Assembly (NCBI GenBank): GCA_027604665.1
Contig: JADGIZ010000305.1
Coordinates: 1 to 16,343 of the forward strand
Reading direction: 5' to 3'
Origin: Polyrhizophydium stewartii
Lineage: Eukaryota; Chytridiomycota; Chytridiomycetes; Rhizophydiales
Length of the DNA: 16,343 bases
The position numbers and the translations under genes were made by a program. Below, in pieces: positions 1 through 10,904 of this stretch. The notes beneath the pieces were generated by a model that searched no databases, was not told the origin of the DNA, and saw only the letters and a list, made by a program, of their open reading frames with translations. Position 1 is the stretch's first letter. Each line of letters opens with the position of its first letter.

Positions 1-142
1 GGTGCTGCCTGTGCGGCCTGCCACGTGCCTTGTGCGAGGCTGCATGCGGCGGCCGGCGGGTGGATCTCGCCGAGGCGCTGCCCGCGGGGGGCCACTGGGC
101 GGCGATCGGGCGGCGGGACGCCGTTTGCCCGCGCTCTCGGCG

Positions 143-855
143 ATGGCGGTCGAGGACGCAGCGGACGCGCGGCTGCCCGGGCTGCGGCTGCTGCGCGACT
201 TTGTGAGCGAGGCCGACGAGGCCGCACTCGTGGCCGCGGTCGACGGGCGGCCGTGGTGCGGCCGCGGCGTTGCGCCGAACCCGGAGCTGCGGCGACGCAC
301 GCAGCAGGACGGATTCCTGTTCCTGTACCGCACCCGCACCGTCGTCGAGCGGCTCGGCCCGCTGCCGCCGTTCGTGCAGCCGCTCGTCGCCCGCATGCAG
401 GCGCACGGCGTCTTTGCCGCCGAGCCGCCCAACCATCTGCTCGTCAACGAGTACGACCTCGGGCAGGGGTGCGTCGCCAGCACGAATGCGCTGCATCTCG
501 CGCAGATTGCTGACGAGGTCAGCGGCCGCCAATGGACAGCATCATGGCGCATACGGACAGCACCGCCATCTTTGGCGACACCGTGACGTCGCTGTCGCTG
601 CTCAGTGACTGCGTCATGACGTTTGTGGACAAGGCTACGGGCGCCAGCGTGCCCGTGGTGCTGCCGCGGCGCTCGCTGCTGGTCATGACCGGCCACGCCC
701 GCACGCAGTGCACGCACGAGATCTCCAAGGACGCCGTCGAGACGGCCGCCGGCGCCGTCGTCCACCGGGACCGCCGCATCTCGCTGACGCTGCGCACGAT
801 CCTCCCCGAGGCGATGCCATCGCCAGGCCCTCAGGCCCATGTCGCCTCAGAATGA
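143..855 (+). CDS. AlkB-family Fe(II)/2-oxoglutarate dioxygenase, ALKBH8-type catalytic domain
   Basis: Two exons, 143-468 and 540-855, join across a 71-nt intron (donor GTGCGT, branch CTGAC, acceptor CAG) to give 213 residues. The splice restores the family block NEYDLGQGIMAHTDS. Visible Fe(II) ligands are His113, Asp115 and His168; Arg188 and Arg194, spaced six apart as in AlkB, are the 2-oxoglutarate-side arginines. The block LPRRSLLVMTG resembles the AlkB domain of ALKBH8 more than that of ALKBH6, but neither the RRM nor the methyltransferase domain of animal ALKBH8 is present. Family members hydroxylate or demethylate nucleic acids or tRNA wobble uridines; the substrate here is unknown. 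The start at 143 was chosen because homology begins about ten residues later. The frame stays open upstream to the window edge, so a longer N-terminus is possible. Confidence 0.8.
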
Positions 856-995
856 AATTATGGCCCAATGCGCCATGGCATGGTGGCGCCGGGATGCCTC
901 GGGTCTGAGCGCCTCCCGAAACGTCGCCCAACGGCCCGGCACCACACCCAACTGTCAGCCTCCACCTCCACGCCGCGCCGCGACTCTGCCCGCAC

Positions 996-1935
996 ATGGT
1001 CTCGGCGTCGTTCAAGTCGCGGCGCATGCTGCGCTCGGCCTCGCCGCTGGTCATTGCGCTCGCCGCGCTCACAACACTGCTGGCGCAGCCCCGCCGCACC
1101 GACCACCACTGATGCTAGGCCCCGCGCCGCCGTCTTGGAGCCGTCGCCGGTGCTCGTGGCCGACCCGGCGCCGCGCACCGTCTTCGTGGGCCTCTTCACG
1201 ACCGCCGCGAAGCTGCACCGCCGCTCTCTTATCCGAGCCACGTGCGCTCGCCTCGCGCCGCCCGACGTCGAGTTTCGCTTCGTCGTCGGCCGCCCCAAGG
1301 AGCCCGAGCTTGCGCTGCAGGCCGAGTTCGAGCAGAGTGCCCACGGCGACATGCTCGTGCTCGACTGCGACGAGAACATGAACGACGGCAAGACCTTCAC
1401 CTACTTTACGCACATTGGCCGCGCCTTCAAGTCCGGCGACTTCCGCTTCGTCATGAAGGCCGACGACGACGCCTGGCTGGACCTGCGCAACCTCGCCGCT
1501 TGGCTGCGCACGATGCCCGAAAAGGGCGTCTACTTTGGCCGCGAGGTGCCCCGATTCGGGTTCATGGCCGGCATGGGCTACGGCGTCTCGCTGGACGTGG
1601 CGCGCGCCGTCGCAACCGCCGACATACCAGACTCGATTCGGATCGGCCAGGAGGACGCTTCCTTTGCGACGCTCCTCTACCGCCTCAAGCTCATCGAGCA
1701 TTGGACCACCGATAAGGCCGAGGCCTTTTACGACTCGCCGCAGTCAAAGGAGGGCTGGGCGCATCCGTACACGGACAACACCATCCTCATCCACCGCCTC
1801 AAGCGCGACGACTGGTTCCTCGAGACGGCCGACCACTTCATGCCGCGGGACAAGCACGTCCTGAAAGAACTCCGGAAGCCACGGGTGGTTCCTGGAGCTC
1901 GACGGGGTGTGACGGGTGCGTGGGGCGACGGGTGA
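996..1935 (+). CDS. GT31-like (galactosyltransferase-fold) glycosyltransferase, N-terminal join unresolved
   Basis: From about 1180 to 1830 the frame encodes a GT31-type catalytic domain: FVGLFTTAAKLHRRSLIRAT near the start, FRFVVGRP, a KTFTYF block, the metal-binding DDD motif at 1462-1470 inside FVMKADDDAW, a Gly-rich MGYGVSLD block, and an EDAS motif where the family has EDV. Such enzymes are Golgi type II membrane proteins that transfer hexose from UDP-sugars. A good signal anchor (two Arg, then LVIALAALTTLLA) starts at ATG 996 but is in another frame and stops at 1110. No canonical intron joins the two without deleting the anchor. The catalytic frame itself is open from ATG 868, but its N-terminus is Arg-rich and lacks a membrane segment. 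The start is therefore provisional; the catalytic assignment is firm at family level only. Confidence 0.65.
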
Positions 1936-2045
1936 CGGGCGGTTCTGGGGACGACCCGAAATAGAGCCTGTGCTCCCGCATGCGTGCTCGCCGAGCAGCG
2001 AGCGCCAGCACGGCCATAAACACCCGCATGTCGCACAGCTTCATC

Positions 2046-4605
2046 TCATTGTTTGCGCTCGACCGACTCGATCACCGTGAACGAGCATTTGAGGTGCGCA
2101 TCGACTGAAGAAGGGCATCGTGAGTCAGCGCTCGACCAGAAAGTGATTGCCGCTTCGGGGGGGGGCCTCGCACCTTCGAGCACGGCCCTGATTCGCGGAG
2201 CAGACGGAGCATTGGTTAGCGGCTGCCATCAGGCCCAAGCATGCCGGCAGCAAAACAAACCAACCCGTCGTTATCTGCATAATGGGCAGTGCCGCATCAC
2301 GATCACGTCAGCACCGCGATCGCGCTGCCCCGATTTGCTTTGGAGTGCCGGCGTGAGGGGGGGGAGGTGCAGGGTGACCGCCCGCGCTCACCGTGCCGGC
2401 CGCAGAACTGCGAGGCGGAGAAGATGGACACCAGCCGCTGCTTGCCCCAAAACTCAAAGCCGTGCTGCACGAGCTGCTTGGACCGCACCATCTTGTCGTG
2501 TGTGGGGGGTCAGCCAGGAGTCGACGTGTGGCTGTCGCGCAGCGGGGTTCTCGAGTCGCACCAGGTCAAACGAATTGTAGTTGAGGAACGAGTGCAGCAC
2601 GCGCGTGTTGAACTCTGTCCGCGTGTGGCTTGGTGTCAGCTGCCTGCTCGCTCAAGGCGGCTGTATGCATGCTTCGGTTCGCACCGTATCCGATGCCGGT
2701 CTTGCTGTCTGTCCACGCAAGCTCGGCGTTGTCGACCTGTCCGAATCGCATCTTCAGCTTCTCCAATCTTAACTGCACCTCCTGCTCTTCCCTGCCCACC
2801 TCGTCGGGTTGCGAGAATAAGAGATCTGCGCGAGCTCGCCCGTAAGCATGCGACGGAATAACTGATTGTGGACTGCCGCCGCAAACACACCTGCCACAAT
2901 CCCCGTGTGCTCGAACATGTACGGTCGCTGGATGTTGCTGATGTCCTCGATTCGGTTGAGGCTAGGCGAAAGCCCGCTGTGAACGCAAAAGATCTTTGCC
3001 CAACGTCAGCCATTGGAATGTGGGCAGAAGGTGCTGGATCGATAGGACCGCACCTTTTCTGATTGGACATGAATCGATCGTGGCGAATATCAGCTTCTGT
3101 CGGTGGCACCTGTACGACGCGGCGCATGCTCACTTTTGATGACCGCGGCGAGCGGCATGCAGTCGAAGACGCTGATGAGCTCGCGCCACACGGTCATAGA
3201 GGCCCGCTTCTTGCACTCGTCCAAGAACCCGCCGGCTGCGCCAAGAGCACGTCAACTTGGTTGAACAGGGGCCTACATAGGACAGGCACGCGACTGACGC
3301 ACTCTTGGTGGCTCCCGGAGTCTCCTCACTCCCGCGCAACAGAAAGAACGTGTTGGGGTACTTGACCTTGTAGCAGAGCAGCAGGCAAATGGTCTCGAGG
3401 CTGCGGACGCCGTGCGAAACATACCCGCCAAGGAACAGGTAGCTTGTGTTGGCGGGGACGCCGCAGGCCGTGATGATACCCAGCAGATCGTTGTAGTGGC
3501 CGTTGAGATTGCCTGCGCACGCATAACCGCGGACCCGCGCGGCCCACGCACACATCACGTCAGCACGGTGGCGCAAAATGGGTCCGCCTGATTTGGGTCC
3601 CGCACCAACAATCTTGACCGGCGCGGCAAGCGCAAGCAGAGACGGATCGGCGAGCAAAGCCTTCTTGGCCATACTGCATACCGACATGATCTCGCGCTGG
3701 TCCAGGCAAAACGTGCGTGTCTTGGACTCCTTGGAGATGACCAGCCGCTCGACCAGCTCGTCGAGGTCCGACTGCACGTCCGGCATGGGCGGAGCCTCGG
3801 CGAGCCAGTCCTCGATCTTGTGTGTGATTTTGCTCATGATGCTCGGCAAGCTGCTCTCTTGCGAGAACACCGACGACCGCGATGATGCGCCGTGTGAGTG
3901 GCCAAGACTGCTCCCGCCGCCGCCGCCGCCCTTGCCGACGTGAAGCATTCCGTCGTCGATGCTGCCCGCCTTGGTCTCTGATCGGCGCATCATGCGCATC
4001 GAGTTGCTCATCGAAAGCTGTCCCGACGCCGGGTCGATGCGCAGCGACGCGACGCTGCTTGCCGACGGCGCGCCCGAGTACGAGATGGGTGCCATGACGC
4101 TCTGCGCCGACCCCTCGCGACCCAGCTCCCCCGCGAGCACCTGCGAGCCTGTGCTGGATCCGGTCAGCGAGCTCGACATGCGGCGCGCAAGGCGCGTGAT
4201 CAAGCTCGGCCTCCGACTGCTGCTCGATGTGTTGCTCCCGGTGCGGGCGCGGGTCGGGGCCGCGTCAGGCGACATAGGGATGCGCACAGAGTCGTTCGAG
4301 CCAAGATTGCTGTCGCTGAAGTCGGGGCTGAGGGGCTGCGACTGCACGCCAGATGAAGCCGCATCTTCCAAATGCTCGCGGTGGACAATGCGCTGCCTGT
4401 GTCGGTAGTGCGAGTACGCCTTGTCGGTTTGTTTCGAGGGCGGCGGACTCAGCGACCCGTTTGTGCTCGCCGGAGACGGCGGCCGAGGCGGCGGTCGCAC
4501 GAGGCCCTCCTCGAGCAGCCGCATCTGCATCTCGGCCGGCTCGCTGTGCATGACACCTGCGGTGATGCTCTGGCCGCCTGCGGATTTCTGGGACGTGCGA
4601 GGCAT
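2046..4605 (-). CDS. PP1/PPZ-like pseudophosphatase with Ser-rich N-terminal extension, 11 exons
   Basis: Exons: 4605-3606, 3512-3303, 3235-3134, 3058-3054, 2993-2891, 2825-2685, 2614-2562, 2491-2392, 2274-2265, 2187-2174, 2104-2046. They total 1797 nt, 598 residues, in frame throughout. Residues 1 to about 270 are Ser/Pro/Arg-rich and probably disordered, as in fungal PPZ. The rest aligns almost gap-free with PP1/PPZ to the C-terminus. Catalytic motifs are changed: GDxHG is GNLNG (334-338), GDYVDRG is GGYVSHG (362-368), GNHE is GSEE (394-397), WSDP is FSQP (477-480), NDRG is SKTG (514-517), RAHQ is RSKQ (541-544), and the SAPNYCG Tyr is Phe567. Only the metal-ligand His444 (HSG for HGG) remains. 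Scaffold residues such as SLETICLLL and YPNTFFLLRG are kept. A roughly 24-residue charged insertion precedes Trp511. Expected to lack hydrolase activity and perhaps act as a binding or decoy protein. ATG 4605 was chosen because upstream codons overlap the neighbouring gene. Confidence 0.8.
3054..3058 (-). other. 5-nt coding microexon of the pseudophosphatase gene
   Basis: The exon before ends in phase 1 after AAVIK plus one base (donor GTGAGC at 3133). The exon after begins in phase 0 at IFCVHSG (2993). A single intron between them would shift the frame to an early stop. The five bases AAAAG lie between an acceptor (CCAATCAG, preceded by a CTGAT branch-like site) and a donor (GTGCGG). Using them gives two introns of 75 and 60 nt, typical for this locus. 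They add two Lys residues and make the spacing between the AAI and IFC blocks exactly that of PP1. This is inferred from sequence only. Confidence 0.7.
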
Positions 4606-4645
4606 TGCGATCGCGAGGGCGAGTGTGAGTGGACCCGCTGGCCTG

Positions 4646-5081
4646 TCAGCGCAACAGACGCGCAGCCCAGGCATCCTGGATGCGGCCGGTCTGGGCATCC
4701 ACGGCACTTGCGGCCATTGAGCAGAACATGCGCAGGGGCTGCACGCCGGGGCGCTGCCGCCGCCGCCACCCGTGCCGCTGCCGCCTTCAGGCTGGGCATC
4801 GGCCGTCGACGCGGCGATCTACGCCGAGCAGCGGCAGGCTCGGTCCGCTTGCCTCTCACCGCCGACCACATCCCGCGTTTCGCAAACAGCCGCATCTCGC
4901 TCGCCCAGATGGCCCCGAGAGCACTCACGCCAAGAATCGAGTCGTCCGTTTCCGCCGTCGTGGCGCTCGAGGGCAGCGCTGGTGGAACCAGCTCTTGGCT
5001 TGGCGCGCTTGGCACGCTTTGCTCAGCGGCAGCCTGCTGCCGCCAGTCGCCCGATTTGTTGTCGATATCGATCGTGGTCAT
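4646..5081 (-). CDS. Unrecognised 104-residue protein
   Basis: Exons 5081-4860 and 4738-4646 join in phase 0 across a 121-nt intron (donor GTGAGA, acceptor GTGCAG). The product has a polar, Ala/Ser/Pro-rich N-terminal half. Its second half contains SILGVSALGAIWASEMRLFA, then a basic KRGMW stretch, and it ends in a possible amphipathic helix (QDAWAARLLR). I do not recognise the family and see no catalytic motif or clear signal peptide. The hydrophobic patch is short and holds Glu and Arg, so a membrane helix is doubtful. The stop lies only 40 bp before the start codon of the downstream pseudophosphatase on the same strand, leaving almost no separate promoter. The intron is supported because the unspliced frame becomes Arg-rich low-complexity sequence with no natural end. 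Confidence 0.5.
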
Positions 5082-5312
5082 GCGGCCGGCCAGTGTTTCC
5101 GTCGTTTGCGTCAAGGACGAATCCGGCCAGTCTTGCCCTCACATTACCGAAAACCGACACGTGCGCCGACGGTCTCGCCCAGGAAGCCCCGACGCTGGAT
5201 CCAGAGTCTCGTCGGTGAAGACGCCGTCCCAAGGCGCCACGATGCGGCACGGATCAGGCAGGCACCGCAGCCGCATTCGCCAGCGAGCTTTCGAACCAAT
5301 ACGCAATGACGT

Positions 5313-6873
5313 TCATTCCACAGCACGCACAGGCTTGGCGGCCGAAAGCGAGCCCTTGAAATGACCCATCTCGTCGTTGGAGCCCATGACCTGGGCGTTT
5401 CCGGCACACGGCGAGCAACGATCATTAGCAAAAAAAAAGCGAGTCGCGGGTGAGCGTCTTCCGCACATCGGCGAGCGAGCTTCCTACCTTGCGGATAAAG
5501 TCGGAAATCTCGATCGGGAGAAGCTGCATGATGGGACCCGAGTACGTGTACAGCGGCAGCCGCACCGAGCGGCTGCGGCCAAGCTGCACGGTGCGGACAA
5601 TCTCGGCCGCAACGCGCTCGGGCGTAAGAGGCGGCGTGATCCACGGCATCTTATGGTCGACGCCTTGGAACATGCCCGAGTCGATCAGGCCCGGATAGAT
5701 GCACGAAGTATGCACGTTGCTGCGCAGCTTGGTCAGCAAAGACATCGATGCCGTGTGCGGAAGGCACAAGCGCAACTCACGTTCCCTTGAGCTCCTGGCG
5801 CAGCGAGTCGTTCAGGCCGGCAACGGCAAACTTTGAAGCGCAGTAGTCGGCTTGAGCGCGGGCACCAGGGGTCAGTGGTTGCGGTTGTGTGTGGATGCGC
5901 GTGAGGCGGCAAGCAAGAGCTGCGTTGAGCGGGAACACTCACTGACGTGCGCCGAGCCGATCGTGGCGAGCACCGATGCGATCGTGACAATGTGGCCGCG
6001 GTTGGCCCTGATGAAGCCCGGCAAGAACTCCTTGATCAGGTAAAAGTGGGCGAGCACGTTGACGGCGATGGTGCTGAGAGGGTGCGAGTGCGCCGGGTCA
6101 GGATCAGCGTGATCCAGAGGGCGGATGGACGATCGCAAGCAACGCGAGGGGCACGCAGGACGCACCGCTCGATCTCCACGAGGTTCAGATCGACCAGCTT
6201 CTTGCCGTTGACGACGCCGGCGTTGTTGATCAGCGCGGTCGGGTGGCCGACCTCGCTGATGATCCTGGCGGCAACGTCGTGGACCTCGTCTTTGTTGGCG
6301 ACGTTGCACTTGTAGAATTTGACGTTGCTTGCTGCGCACGTGGGCCAAGAGGATGGGGGCGGAGCGGGACCATGGTGAGCTGGGGCTGACGGGCACGGCA
6401 ACAGCGCAGCAACTCACCGACACCCTCGGGCGGATGCAGGTCGAGGACGACGACGGCCTTGGCCTTCTTCTCACGTGAAAACGTCTCGACGGCAATGGCG
6501 CCGATGCCGTGGGAGCCTGTGCCAGCCAGAAGCAGGCAGTGTCAGCCCGCGTGGCTGCGGGCACGGGCCAGCCGAGGCGACATGCCGCCAGAGACGCACC
6601 GCCCGTGATGAGAATGATCTCGTCGGACCAGTCGCGGATGGGCGTCCGCGGGCCCTTGAACAGCACACGCAAGAGGGACATGGACCCTCCGACGGCACAT
6701 GCGCCCCAGAGCAGCAGCGGCGACAGGACGGTGAGGCCCAGGGCCGAGAACAGCCAGAAGGCCGGCGCGATGTATGGGTTCAGCAGCAGCGCGTGCAACA
6801 CCGACATGAGCGCCTTGTCGAAGCGCTCGGGGGCGGGGGTCGGCTTCTTCGTGGCCAGCGAGTTGGACGACAT
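5313..6873 (-). CDS. Membrane-anchored short-chain dehydrogenase/reductase, SDR16C type
   Basis: Seven exons: 6873-6600, 6516-6418, 6331-6166, 6073-5943, 5850-5781, 5719-5467 and 5390-5313, total 1071 nt, 356 residues. The six introns are 61-92 nt. An N-terminal hydrophobic segment (about residues 35-65) precedes a classical NAD(P)-binding Rossmann domain: TGGSHGIG (90-97), NNAG (160-163), catalytic Ser213, and YCASK with Tyr226 and Lys230. VHTSCIYPGLIDSGMF follows the active site. The layout resembles 17-beta-hydroxysteroid dehydrogenase 11/13 and retinol dehydrogenases of the SDR16C group, which sit on ER or lipid droplets. The substrate cannot be read from sequence. The last exon was chosen because donor GTGCGG and acceptor CCCAG join the domain to a tail (MGSNDEMGHFKG) typical of fungal members; reading through stops earlier, at 5425. 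Confidence 0.85.
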
Positions 6874-7075
6874 GGTGCCTGATGCGGCAAGGGTGGCGGA
6901 AGCGGCCGCTCGCTTCTTTTGGCGTCGCCGACGTCCGCTGGGGTCTGCCGGCATTTGCTCTGGCTCGGGTCGGGGAAACGAGGCCGGGCAAGATCATCGC
7001 TGCCGCGCACGTGATGCAACAGATGGCATCCAAAAGGGGCCTGGGCTCGGGTGCGGCCATAAGTACGGGGCCAGT

Positions 7076-9812
<2,737 letters not shown>

Positions 9813-9814
<2 letters not shown>

Positions 9815-10842
9815 GCTGAACTTTGGCTGGCGATCTGCGATGCAAAGTGCGCTGAGGCCACCGGCGCCTCGGCTGTCACGGCGGCCGCCCAGCACGCGCG
9901 GCCGCACCCACCCGCACACGCTGACCGCACGCGCGCAGGCGCACGCCAATGCACGGCGCCGCTGTCGCGCCTGGCGCTCGCAACCCGCGCGGCGTTCACG
10001 GCGCTGGCCGACCCGACCCGCGCCGGTGCGCTCCCGTCGCCCGCGCTGTCGGTGCTGTCGTGACTCTGGCTGACGGCCCGCACCTGCAAGACATGGTTGC
10101 TGCGCTCGGCGAGACCACGGGCACGCTGGTGCTGCCTGCGCTGCGCGACCGCATGCTGCGCGACCGCGACGGTCGCCGCATCCTCCGCGAGCGGCCGCTT
10201 GTCAGCACGGCGTCGGTCGATCTCGCTCGTCTGCGTGCGCTGCCGACATCGACTTTCGGCGGTGCATATGTGCGCTTCCTCGACTCGCAGCACGTCACGC
10301 CCGACTCGCGCGAGAATGTGCGTGCGCGCACTGGGTGGCCGGGCGGCTGAAGCACTGACATGCGTCCGCAGATCAAGTACATCGACGATCCCGAACTTGC
10401 GTATGTGATGCTCAGATACAGGCAGGTGCACGACTTCTGGCATGCGCTGCTGGACATGCCGGTCACGGTCGAGGCCGAGATCGCCGTCAAGTGGTTCGAG
10501 TTTGTGCAGACAGGCCTTCCCGTGGCCATGCTGAGCGCGCTCGTCGGCCCACTGCGACTGACTGCCGCCGAGCGCGAGCGGCTCTTTGGCCATTTTGTGC
10601 CCTGGGCAGTGCAGTCGGCGAGCAACTGCAAGTTCCTCATGGCAGTCATGTACGAGGATCTGTTTGAGCAAGACTTGGAGCAAGTCCGCCGTGACCTTGG
10701 ATTCCTTCCGCCGCCGCCCGAGGTCATCGCATCCGCCGATGCCGCGCGCGAGGAGCTGCTGCGCCAACAGCAGCATCAGCAAGAGCAGCAGCCGCAGGGT
10801 GCACCCAGTCGGCCCGGAGATCCAAGCTCTGCCGCGGCGTAG
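9813..10842 (+). CDS. COQ4: Coenzyme Q biosynthesis protein COQ4
   Basis: Four exons: 9813-9846, 9939-10025, 10091-10317 and 10372-10842, total 819 nt, 272 residues. Introns are 92, 65 and 54 nt, with GTGCGC or GTGCGT donors and CTGAC branch sites. Family blocks include ADPTRADMVAALGETTG, joined exactly across intron 2, and TPDSRENIKYIDDPELAYVM, joined across intron 3. The zinc-site motif HDxxH-x11-E is complete: His136, Asp137, His140, Glu152. Coq4 acts in the mitochondrial CoQ synthome at the inner membrane; recent work assigns it a C1 decarboxylation/hydroxylation role. The C-terminus carries an unusual Gln-rich tail beyond the conserved domain. The first exon is only 34 nt and gives a short basic N-terminus. 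ATG 9813 is preferred, but in-frame ATGs at 9795 and 9840 are alternatives. Confidence 0.88.
10769..10798 (+). repeat. CAG-rich tract in the COQ4 C-terminus
   Basis: An imperfect CAG/CAT/CAA run encodes the Gln/His-rich tail of COQ4 (QQQHQQEQQPQ). It lies after the conserved domain and resembles the Gln-rich tail of the neighbouring elongation factor G. Confidence 0.7.
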
Positions 10843-10904
10843 GCACTGAATCCCATGTTCGTCTTTACCGGCCAGACGCGCACACTGCCGGGCTTTGCAT
10901 TTCA

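Noticed and set aside
2053..2861. Plus-strand open frames between the glycosyltransferase and the phosphatase-like gene
   Set aside because: They are antisense to small exons and introns of the minus-strand gene and match no family.
2994..3133. A frameshift that would make the phosphatase-like gene a pseudogene
   Set aside because: A single 140-nt intron does shift the frame, but two normal introns around a 5-nt exon restore it with exact PP1 spacing.
3130..4707. The phosphatase-like gene as a single uninterrupted 525-codon protein
   Set aside because: Reading through keeps introns inside conserved motifs and ends in Arg-rich nonsense; splicing recovers the PP1 fold to its C-terminus.
4372..5364. 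A 330-codon plus-strand open frame
   Set aside because: Its composition is Arg/Ala-rich with no domain, and it lies over the 104-residue gene and the phosphatase-like first exon on the other strand.
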